This document shows positions 1 to 6,263 of a stretch of DNA of 10,036 nucleotides, in pieces (the first letter of the stretch is position 1; every line of letters begins with the position of its first letter). Source of the stretch: Paracoccaceae bacterium. GTDB taxonomy: Bacteria > Pseudomonadota > Alphaproteobacteria > Rhodobacterales > Rhodobacteraceae. The stretch lies in contig SKMI01000182.1 in the NCBI GenBank assembly GCA_007121115.1, positions 1 through 10,036 of the forward strand, read 5' to 3'. The notes under the pieces were generated by a model, which saw only the letters and a program-made list of their open reading frames with translations, ran no database searches and was not told the origin of the DNA. The translations under genes were made by a program, and so were the position numbers.

Positions 1-617
1 CCCGCCGCCTGCCCCACCGCCATGGCGCGCGCCAGATGCGCGTGCCACTCGGCGCGGTCCGGGGGCGTGTCTTCGCCCGCGCCCCCTTTCGTGCCGCTTT
101 CGGGGCGCAGGTCGCGGCGCAGCGCGCGCTCCTGCGCTGCGCGCCGGGCGGCCTCGCCGCCCGATTGCGCCAGTCGGTGGTAGAGCCGTTCGCAATCCCA
201 TTCGGCCAGCGCGGCGGTGGGGTCTGTTTGCCCGTCCAGCAGGTCGGAGAGCGTGAGCGCCGGGCGCGGCAGGGCGTGGCCCGCCGACAGGATCGCCTGG
301 TTGACCAGCGCGTCGGTGGCGATCTGCCAAAGCTGGGGGTCGAAGCGGTCACCCAGCCGCAGGTCCATTTCCGCCATGCGCGCGGAGTGGCCCAGCGCCA
401 CGTGCAGCACGTGGTGGCCTGCGAGGCCGATCTGTTCGTGCAGGGGCAGGGCGTCGAAGGCGGGGCCGTAGCGGATGTCCTGGCCTTCGGTCTCGGCCGG
501 GTCGTCGAGCGTGTCATCGTCGCGGTGGCGGCACCAGAGCGACAGCGCGGCAAGCGCCGGGTCCGCCTCGGTCAGCGCCTGGAGCGCGGGGCTTGCGCGG
601 CGCGAATGGCGGGTCAT
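1..617 (-). CDS. DUF2201-type putative metallopeptidase / VWA-like protein, C-terminus outside window
   Basis: The reading frame opens with ATG at 617 and stays open to the left edge, so about 205 N-terminal residues are visible and the C-terminus is missing. The start codon overlaps the stop of the upstream AAA+ ATPase in an ATGA arrangement, which fixes the start and suggests translational coupling. The visible part matches my knowledge of the DUF2201 N-terminal putative metallopeptidase domain. It has a helical segment, then HHVLHVALGH at about residues 68-77, followed by a conserved-looking stretch with DALVNQAIL near 102-110. In the family this histidine cluster is normally an HExxH-type zinc site. 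Here the position of the catalytic glutamate is His69, while His68, His72 and His77 remain. From residue 150 the sequence becomes charged and low in complexity, as in the linker before the VWA-like C-terminal domain expected beyond the edge. It probably works with the ATPase next to it as a MoxR/VWA-type pair. Its substrate is unknown. Confidence 0.8.
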   Translation of the reverse strand, partial: MTRHSRRASPALQALTEADPALAALSLWCRHRDDDTLDDPAETEGQDIRYGPAFDALPLHEQIGLAGHHVLHVALGHSARMAEMDLRLGDRFDPQLWQIATDALVNQAILSAGHALPRPALTLSDLLDGQTDPTAALAEWDCERLYHRLAQSGGEAARRAAQERALRRDLRPESGTKGGAGEDTPPDRAEWHAHLARAMAVGQAA

Positions 618-1726
618 TCCAGCCCCGCCGCGCCGCGCTCCTGTGCATAGGCGGCATAGGCGGGAGAGTTCAGGAACGCGTCCTGCCAGCCGTTGTCCAG
701 CGCCTTGCGGATCAGGAGTTCGAACCCGTGGGTGCAGAGTTCCGCCAGTGGCATGGCGTCGAAAGGCGCGCCGCGCGCGGTGCCGAGTGTGCGGATTTCG
801 GCCATGATCTCGATGATCGGGGGGAGGGTCGCGGCCTCGGCCCGGGTGACGAGCGCGTAGACCAGCGCCGAAAGCCCGTGCATCGACGCCGGGTAGAGCG
901 CCAGGCGGTCGCGGGCGGAGGCGTCGAGCATGGCGTCCAGTTGCACGGTGGCGGCGATGTCTTCGGCGATGATCTGGAATTCGGCGGCCACGGCCTCGCC
1001 CAGAACGCCCGCGATGGCGGTGTTGCGCACGCGCCGGTCGGGGATGGCGCGCATCAGCGCCGAGACGCGGGCCCAGGAGCGGGGCGTACAGGCGATGACG
1101 TCGCCCCGCCGCAGACCGGTCTCGATGGTGTCCAGGAGGTCCGGCCGCGTGCGGACGAAGGCGATCACCGCCGGATCCAGCCCCTGCGGCACGGCATAGC
1201 CCGAAAGCCAGTCATCGGCGGCGGACGTGACGTTCAGGTGGATCAGCCGGTCGCTGAGCGCGGTGCCGATCTCATGCGCGATGGCGCCGTCCTCGACCGT
1301 GTTGCCGGCGGCGACAACGAAGCAGCTGTCGGGCAGCTTATGCGGGCCCACGCGGCGCTCCTGCAAGAGGCCGTAGACGGTGGGTTGCAGGAGCGGCGAG
1401 GCGGCGGTCAACTCGTCCAGGAAGAGGACCGAGGGCTGGGTGGGGTCGTCGGGCAGGTCCTCGGGGCGGAACCAGACGGTGCGGCGGCTCTCCATGTCGA
1501 AGAAGGGCAGGCCGCGCAGGTCCTGCGGTTCGATCGTGGTCAGGCGCAGGTCGAAGAGCCGCGCGCCGATGCGGGTCGCCAGCGTCTGCACCACCTCGGT
1601 CTTGCCGATGCCGGGGCGGCCGTGGAGCATCCAGCTTGCCAGCAGCCGCCCCTCGGCCTGCGCCTGCCAGCCCGCTTCAAGCGCGGCCAGCGCCTGACCG
1701 GCGGGGATGGGCGGGGCATTGATCAT
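614..1726 (-). CDS. MoxR-family AAA+ ATPase
   Basis: A complete 370-residue protein. Walker A is GRPGIGKT at residues 36-43. Walker B is VLFLDE at 100-105. A sensor-1-like VVAAGN lies at 137-142, and an arginine-finger candidate is Arg160 in ALSDR. These are hallmarks of the MoxR branch of AAA+ ATPases, which act as chaperone-like machines and are usually encoded next to a VWA-domain partner. The next gene overlaps by four bases and encodes a DUF2201 protein, which fits that pattern, so the two are almost certainly one transcript. I chose the ATG at 1726 because a further in-frame TTG at 1786 adds only a basic, family-untypical 20 residues. The ribosome binding site before 1726 is weak (only GGA about 9 bases upstream). 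The C-terminal 80 residues contain no recognisable motif. The target of the ATPase cannot be deduced. Remodelling or insertion of cofactors into another protein is an inference from family members such as CbbQ and RavA. Confidence 0.88.
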   Translation of the reverse strand: MINAPPIPAGQALAALEAGWQAQAEGRLLASWMLHGRPGIGKTEVVQTLATRIGARLFDLRLTTIEPQDLRGLPFFDMESRRTVWFRPEDLPDDPTQPSVLFLDELTAASPLLQPTVYGLLQERRVGPHKLPDSCFVVAAGNTVEDGAIAHEIGTALSDRLIHLNVTSAADDWLSGYAVPQGLDPAVIAFVRTRPDLLDTIETGLRRGDVIACTPRSWARVSALMRAIPDRRVRNTAIAGVLGEAVAAEFQIIAEDIAATVQLDAMLDASARDRLALYPASMHGLSALVYALVTRAEAATLPPIIEIMAEIRTLGTARGAPFDAMPLAELCTHGFELLIRKALDNGWQDAFLNSPAYAAYAQERGAAGLE

Positions 1727-1931
1727 GGGGGCGATCCGGTGCTGTAGGTCATGGTCACGAAATCGGGCGCGGGCCGGGTTTGGCAAGCGGAAACTGGCGA
1801 GGCGCCTTGGCGCCGGTGGGGCAGAAGCGCCCGCTCAGGGGTCGCCCACCCACCCTCCCTGACCCCTTCGCGGGCGCCGGGCGGTGCCTGCCTCGGCTTC
1901 GGGCGCTGACGCCTCCGGGGTCAAGGGGCAG
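1727..1931. other. Spacer between galE and the MoxR gene with competing inverted repeats
   Basis: About 205 bases separate the end of galE from the start of the ATPase gene, both on the minus strand. They should hold the galE terminator and the promoter of the ATPase operon. AGGGGTC at 1837-1843 is complementary to GACCCCT at 1861-1867. The same GACCCC segment (TGACCCC, 1860-1866) is complementary to GGGGTCA at 1917-1923, so only one pairing can form at a time. A short hairpin GGCGC-CTTG-GCGCC lies at 1801-1814. None is followed by a convincing T-tract and I could not recognise a clear promoter. Confidence 0.4.
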
Positions 1932-2915
1932 TCAGCCGGAGTAACCGCCGGTCTGATACCAGCGCCAGTGGTCGGCGATCATGCACTTGAGCGCGGAGCG
2001 TTGCGGCACCCAGCCCAGTTCCTGCGCCGCGCGTGCGCTGCCCGAGACCAGAGACGCCGCATCGCCGGGCCGGCGGGGGCCGATCTCGTGCGGGACCTTG
2101 CGTCCGGTGCCCGCGCGGCCCTGGGCAATGACCTCGGCCACGGAAAAGCCGACCCCGGTGCCGAGGTTGAACACCCGGCTGCCGCGCCCCGCGCGCAGCC
2201 AGTCGAGCCCGCGCAGATGCGCGTCGACCAGGTCCATGACATGGACGTAGTCGCGCACGCAGGTGCCGTCAGGGGTGGGGTAGTCGGTGCCGTGGACCGT
2301 GAGTGCGCGGCGCTTGCCCGCTGCCGCTTCGACCATCACCGGGATCAGGTGGGTTTCGGGCTGATGCCATTCGCCGATCTCGGCCTCGGGGTCGGCGCCG
2401 GCGACGTTGAAGTAGCGGAAGGTCACCGCGTTCAGCCCGTCGCTGGCGCCGAAATCCCGCAGCATCGCCTCGACCGCGAGTTTCGAGGCGCCATAGGCAT
2501 TGATCGGGCGTTGCGGGCTGGACTCGTCCAGCACCACGCCATCCTGATCGCCATAGGTCGCGCAGGTCGAGGAAAACACCATGTCGCGGCAGCCTGCGGC
2601 CAGCATCGCCTCAATCAGGGTGAGCGAGCCCATGACATTGTTGCGCCAATAGAGGCCGGGGTTGCGCGTGGCCTCCCCCACCTGGCTGAGCGCGCCGAAA
2701 TGCATCACCGCGACGGGCTGGAACTCGGCAAAGGCGGCATCGAGCGCGGCGCGGTCCATGAGATCGGCCTGCACCAGTGGGCCGAAGCGCACCGCCCGGG
2801 CCCAGCCGGTGGACAGGTTGTCGAAGGCGACGGGCTGATACCCGGCCTGCGCCAGAAGCTTGCAGGCGTGCGAACCGATGTAGCCTGCGCCGCCGGTGAC
2901 AAGAATACTGTCCAT
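1932..2915 (-). CDS. galE: UDP-glucose 4-epimerase GalE
   Basis: Predicted 327-residue cytoplasmic enzyme that interconverts UDP-glucose and UDP-galactose with bound NAD. It belongs to the extended short-chain dehydrogenase family. The N-terminal Rossmann loop TGGAGYIGSH spans residues 7-16, and FDNLS at 31-35 is the NAD ribose-binding stretch typical of GalE. The catalytic set is complete: SSTCATYGD at 115-123 supplies the Ser/Thr (Thr117), and YGASK at 141-145 gives the Tyr141/Lys145 pair. RYFNVAGAD at 167-175 and the late RRPGD at 281-285 are also characteristic. The length is close to the usual 320-340 residues. The ATG at 2915 is preceded by GGA about 8 bases upstream and begins exactly at the beta strand before the nucleotide loop. 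The gene is divergent from galU with 225 bases between them, and both act on UDP-glucose. Another UDP-hexose 4-epimerase specificity (for example UDP-GlcNAc) cannot be excluded from sequence alone. Confidence 0.93.
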   Translation of the reverse strand: MDSILVTGGAGYIGSHACKLLAQAGYQPVAFDNLSTGWARAVRFGPLVQADLMDRAALDAAFAEFQPVAVMHFGALSQVGEATRNPGLYWRNNVMGSLTLIEAMLAAGCRDMVFSSTCATYGDQDGVVLDESSPQRPINAYGASKLAVEAMLRDFGASDGLNAVTFRYFNVAGADPEAEIGEWHQPETHLIPVMVEAAAGKRRALTVHGTDYPTPDGTCVRDYVHVMDLVDAHLRGLDWLRAGRGSRVFNLGTGVGFSVAEVIAQGRAGTGRKVPHEIGPRRPGDAASLVSGSARAAQELGWVPQRSALKCMIADHWRWYQTGGYSG

Positions 2916-2978
2916 GATGTTCCAATCGGTCTTGTCCTTCGGGGCATAGGATGGCTGATCCGCACGGTCAATGCCCGC

Positions 2979-2994
2979 GCCGGGGCGCCCCGGC
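2979..2994. repeat. Perfect 16-base palindrome between galE and galU
   Basis: GCCGGGGCGCCCCGGC is its own reverse complement and lies in the 225-base divergent spacer, 64 bases before the galE start and 147 before the galU start. It could be an operator bound by a dimeric regulator, or a chance G/C-rich palindrome. I know no regulator with this site. Confidence 0.4.
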
Positions 2995-3140
2995 AACGCG
3001 CCGCCGCTCTGGCCACATCGCGTCCGGGCACCGCGGCGACGGCTGCAGTTGAAGCGCCGTCGGAATGGTGCCAAAACAGCGCGAGACGCGCATTGCAGCC
3101 CTTTCCGGGCCGTTCTGCGTCCAATGGAGTATTGAACCGC

Positions 3141-4022
3141 ATGACATCCACGACACCATTTCGCATCCGCAAGGCCGTATTCCCCGTTGCCGGGCTGGGC
3201 ACGCGATTTCTGCCTGCGACCAAGGCGATGCCGAAGGAATTGCTGCCGATCATCGACAAGCCGATCATCCAGTATGCGGTCGAGGAGGCCGTGGCAGCGG
3301 GCATTACCGATCTGATCTTCGTCACTGGCCGCACCAAGCGCGCGATCGAGGATCATTTCGACGCCAACCCCGAACTGGAGCGCGCCCTGCGCGAGAAGGG
3401 CAAGGATGATGTCGCCGACATGGTGCGCAATATCGTCCCCGAGGGCGTGCGCTGCATCTTCCTGCGCCAGCCCGAGGCGCTGGGGCTGGGCCATGCGGTA
3501 CTCTGCGCCGAGCCGGCGGTGGGGCGCGAGCCCTTTGCGGTGCTGCTGGCCGATGACGTGATGCGCGGCGATCTGCCGACGAAATGCCTTGTCCGCGCCT
3601 ATGCCGAAGCGCCGGGCACGATCCTGAGCGTCATGGAGGTCGCGGCCGAGGAGGCGCAGAAATACGGCATCGTCCAGCCGGATGCCGATGACGGGGTGGC
3701 AGGTCTGGTGGAAAAGCCCGCGCCGGGGACCGAACCGTCGCGTCTGGCCTCGATCGGTCGCTATGTGCTGGAGCCCGAGATCTTCGATCTTCTGCACGCG
3801 CAGCCGCCGGGGCACGGCGACGAAATCCAGCTGGCCGATGCGATCAACACCCGCGCCGCGCAAGGGCATGTGCGGGCCGTCACGCTGAAGGGCCAGCGCT
3901 ACGATTGCGGCTCCAAGATGGGATATCTGGAGGCGGTGGTCGATTTCGCGCTGGAGCATCCGGAATATGCCGGGCGGTTCGCGGATTACATCGCGTCGAA
4001 GTCGGGCGGTATGCCGGGGTGA
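3141..4022 (+). CDS. galU: UTP-glucose-1-phosphate uridylyltransferase GalU
   Basis: Predicted 293-residue enzyme that makes UDP-glucose from UTP and glucose-1-phosphate, the entry point for glycolipid, capsule and exopolysaccharide synthesis. The nucleotide-binding signature FPVAGLGTRFLPATKAMPKE lies at residues 14-33, with the following LLPIIDKPIIQY at 34-45. The metal and sugar-nucleotide aspartates are in VLLADDV at 134-140. VEKP at 190-193 supplies the conserved lysine. GRYVL at 206-210 and YDCGSKMGYL at 254-263 complete the GalU fingerprint. The length is typical for the bacterial family. The start at 3141 has GGAG at 3126-3129, eleven bases upstream; the frame stays open further upstream only because the DNA is GC-rich. 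It is transcribed away from galE and toward typA. A TTGAAG at about 3050 followed by CAAAAC with a 17-base gap is a weak promoter candidate. Confidence 0.95.
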   Translation: MTSTTPFRIRKAVFPVAGLGTRFLPATKAMPKELLPIIDKPIIQYAVEEAVAAGITDLIFVTGRTKRAIEDHFDANPELERALREKGKDDVADMVRNIVPEGVRCIFLRQPEALGLGHAVLCAEPAVGREPFAVLLADDVMRGDLPTKCLVRAYAEAPGTILSVMEVAAEEAQKYGIVQPDADDGVAGLVEKPAPGTEPSRLASIGRYVLEPEIFDLLHAQPPGHGDEIQLADAINTRAAQGHVRAVTLKGQRYDCGSKMGYLEAVVDFALEHPEYAGRFADYIASKSGGMPG

Positions 4023-4155
4023 GCCGCGCGCTCTGATCAGCAGCGAGATTCGCGCTGGGCCGCGATCTGCGCTTCCTTGGCGCTTCGCGATCAGGTTGAC
4101 GCTTGGGCGGTGGGTAGCGCGCCGACCGGATTGTCCGTGCCCTTTCTGGCGGAGA

Positions 4156-4187
4156 GGCGAGCCTGACGGCTCGCCGCCTTCGGCGAG
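4156..4187. terminator. Overlapping hairpins in the galU-typA convergent spacer
   Basis: GGCGAGCC (4156-4163) and GGCTCGCC (4168-4175) form a perfect 8-bp stem with a TGAC loop. CTCGCCG (4170-4176) and CGGCGAG (4181-4187) form a second 7-bp stem with a CCTT loop. The two share 4170-4175, so only one can form at once. The position 134 bases after galU, between two genes pointing at each other, suggests transcription termination. There is no good T-tract on either strand, so intrinsic termination is uncertain; the structure may instead protect a 3' end. Confidence 0.5.
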
Positions 4188-4226
4188 GGTATTTGGGGCA
4201 AGATGAAATCGAGGGGCAGCGGGTCG

Positions 4227-4255
4227 GGCGCGCCGCGCGACGCGCAAGGCGCGCC
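4227..4255. terminator. Hairpin of repeated GGCGCGCC, possible typA terminator
   Basis: The self-complementary octamer GGCGCGCC occurs at 4227-4234 and again at 4248-4255, giving an 8-bp stem around a 13-base loop that contains further GCG/CGC pairing. On the minus strand it lies about 53 bases after the typA stop codon. The following sequence has only short T runs, so the terminator role is an inference from position and strength of the stem. Confidence 0.4.
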
Positions 4256-4307
4256 GGGCGGGGCAGGTTTCCGGCGGCGTTCCCGAGTCTCGTGGCCCTG
4301 CGCGGCG

Positions 4308-6128
4308 TCAGGCGCTGGCGCGGGCCTGGCGCTTGCGTTCGTGGGGGTCGAGGAAACGCTTGCGCAGGCGGATGGCTTTGGGCGTGACCTCGACCAGTTC
4401 GTCATCGTCGATATAGGCGATCGCCTGTTCCAGCGACATGATCGTCGGCGGGGTCAGCTTGACCGCATCATCCGAGCCCGAGGCGCGCACGTTGGTCAGC
4501 TTCTTGCCCTTCAGCGGGTTCACTTCCAGATCGTTGTCGCGCGAGTGCTCGCCGATGATCATGCCCTGATAGACCGGGTCCTGCGGGTTGATGAACATCC
4601 GCCCGCGCTCTTCCAGGTTCCACAGCGCATAGGCGACCGCCGTGCCGTCCTCCATGGAAATCAGCACGCCCTGGCGGCGCCCCGGGATCGTGCCCTTGTA
4701 GGGCGCCCATTCGTGGAAGACGCGGTTCAGCACCCCGGTGCCGCGCGTGTCGGTCAGGAATTCGCCGTGATAGCCGATCAGCCCGCGCGAGGGGACATGC
4801 GCGACGATCCGCGTCTTGCCCGCGCCCGCCGGTTTCATCTCGACCAGATCACCGCGGCGCGGGCCGGTCAGTTTCTCGATCACCGCGCCGGTGAATTCGT
4901 CATCCACGTCGATGGTGACTTCCTCGACCGGTTCCAGCTTCTGGCCGCCCTCGTCCCGGGTCAGCACGCGCGGGCGCGAGATCGACAGCTCGAAGCCTTC
5001 GCGGCGCATGTTCTCGATCAAGACGCCCATCTGCAACTCGCCGCGACCGGCCACGTCGAAGGCCTCGCCCCCCGGGGTGTCGGTGACGCGGATGGCGACG
5101 TTCATCTCGGCCTCGCGCAACAGGCGCTCGCGGATCACGCGGCTTTGCACCTTGGAGCCGTCACGCCCCGCCAGCGGCGAATCGTTGATGCCGAAGGTGA
5201 CGCTGATGGTCGGCGGGTCGATGGGCTGCGCGGGCAGGGCCATGTCCAGCGACGGATCGCAGAGCGTGTCGGCCACGGTAGCCCTGGCCATGCCGGCGAG
5301 GGTCACGATATCCCCGGCCTCGGCCAGGTCGATCGGCGCCTGCGCCAGCCCGCGGAAGGCCAGCACCTTGGTCACGCGGAACTGTTCGATCCGGGCGCCG
5401 TCGCGCGACAGCGCTTTCAGCGTGTCGCCCGCTTTCAGCGTGCCCGATTCGACACGGCCCGTGAGAATGCGGCCCAGATAGGGGTCGGCCGAGAGCGTGG
5501 TGGCCAGCATCCGGAACGGCGCGCCCCGGGCAGCGACCTGCGCGGGCGCGGGCACATGGGCGACGATCAGGTCGAAGAGCGCGCGCATGTCGTGGCGCGG
5601 GCCATCTAGTTCGGTATCGGCCCAGCCGTTGATCCCGCTGGCATAGAGCACCGGGAAATCGAGCTGGTCGTCATCGGCGCCAAGGTTGGCGAACAGGTCG
5701 AACACCTCGTCCAGCGCACGGTCGGGGTCGGCGGCAGGCTTGTCGACCTTGTTCAGAACGACGATGGGCCGCAGCCCCAGCGCCAGGGCCTTGGAGGTCA
5801 CGAACTTGGTCTGCGGCATAGGCCCTTCGGCGGCATCGACCAGCAGCACCACGCCATCGACCATCGACAGGATGCGCTCCACCTCGCCGCCGAAATCGGC
5901 GTGGCCGGGGGTGTCGACGATGTTGATCCGCGTGGCCCCCCATTCGACCGAGGTGCATTTCGCCAGAATGGTGATGCCGCGCTCGCGCTCGATATCGTTG
6001 CTGTCCATGGCGCGCTCGGCCACGGCCTGCCCGGTGCGGAAGGCGCCGGATTGCTTCAGAAGCTCGTCCACCAGGGTCGTCTTGCCGTGGTCGACATGCG
6101 CGATGATCGCAATATTGCGAAGGTCCAT
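4308..6128 (-). CDS. typA: Translational GTPase TypA/BipA
   Basis: Complete 606-residue GTPase of the EF-G/LepA superfamily. It binds the ribosome and assists 50S maturation and translation under stress or low temperature. G1 is AHVDHGKT at residues 10-17, the switch I signature RERGITI is at 48-54, G3 DTPGH at 72-76, and G4 NKVD at 126-129. The AEGPMPQT stretch at 100-107 just after the DTPGH region is typical of TypA rather than LepA or EF-G. The C-terminal half carries family blocks such as GRGELQMGVLIENMRREG, PSRGLIGY and EWAPYKGTIPGR, ending in the basic tail RKRFLDPHERKRQ. The length agrees with the usual 600-615 residues. The ATG at 6128 places the G1 loop at the normal distance from the N-terminus and has GGAC about 9 bases upstream. 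The frame stays open 45 bases further upstream without homology. The gene is monocistronic as far as I can see, converging on galU and separated from the membrane-protein gene upstream by a strong terminator. Confidence 0.96.
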   Translation of the reverse strand: MDLRNIAIIAHVDHGKTTLVDELLKQSGAFRTGQAVAERAMDSNDIERERGITILAKCTSVEWGATRINIVDTPGHADFGGEVERILSMVDGVVLLVDAAEGPMPQTKFVTSKALALGLRPIVVLNKVDKPAADPDRALDEVFDLFANLGADDDQLDFPVLYASGINGWADTELDGPRHDMRALFDLIVAHVPAPAQVAARGAPFRMLATTLSADPYLGRILTGRVESGTLKAGDTLKALSRDGARIEQFRVTKVLAFRGLAQAPIDLAEAGDIVTLAGMARATVADTLCDPSLDMALPAQPIDPPTISVTFGINDSPLAGRDGSKVQSRVIRERLLREAEMNVAIRVTDTPGGEAFDVAGRGELQMGVLIENMRREGFELSISRPRVLTRDEGGQKLEPVEEVTIDVDDEFTGAVIEKLTGPRRGDLVEMKPAGAGKTRIVAHVPSRGLIGYHGEFLTDTRGTGVLNRVFHEWAPYKGTIPGRRQGVLISMEDGTAVAYALWNLEERGRMFINPQDPVYQGMIIGEHSRDNDLEVNPLKGKKLTNVRASGSDDAVKLTPPTIMSLEQAIAYIDDDELVEVTPKAIRLRKRFLDPHERKRQARASA

Positions 6129-6202
6129 GGGTCTGTCCGTTGATGCTGCGCTGCGGCGCGTTGCGCGGCACATAGCAGCTTGCGCAGGTTCTGGCCAGCA
6201 AG

Positions 6203-6234
6203 AAGCCGCAGGGGCATCTCTGCTCCTGCGGCTT
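6203..6234 (-). terminator. Intrinsic-type terminator of the DUF2189 gene
   Basis: AAGCCGCAGG (6203-6212) and CCTGCGGCTT (6225-6234) form a perfect 10-bp stem. With one G-T wobble and three more pairs it extends to 14 bp around a TCTC loop. On the minus strand it begins 29 bases after the stop codon of the upstream gene and is followed by CTTCTTG rather than a pure T-tract. It also separates that gene from typA. Confidence 0.72.
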
Positions 6235-6263
6235 GGCTCGATCGATGACGCAGCGTTTCCGGG

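Noticed and set aside
593..1747. Open plus-strand frame of 384 codons antisense to the MoxR gene
   Set aside because: Low-complexity Gly/Arg/Gln-rich translation with no family features; the minus frame has complete AAA+ motifs.
1884..4022. Open plus-strand frame of 712 codons covering galE antisense plus galU
   Set aside because: Only the last 293 codons are GalU. The first part is the antisense shadow of galE with an alanine/histidine/glycine-rich, family-less composition, and GalU has its own start and ribosome binding site at 3141.
1932..4247. Open minus-strand frame of 771 codons apparently extending GalE at the N-terminus
   Set aside because: The extension is antisense to galU and shows no domain. 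GalE starts normally at 2915 immediately before its Rossmann loop.
4203..5609. Open plus-strand frame of 468 codons antisense to typA
   Set aside because: Composition rich in Arg, His, Gln and Ala with no motif. It mirrors strongly conserved TypA codons, so it is a high-GC shadow.
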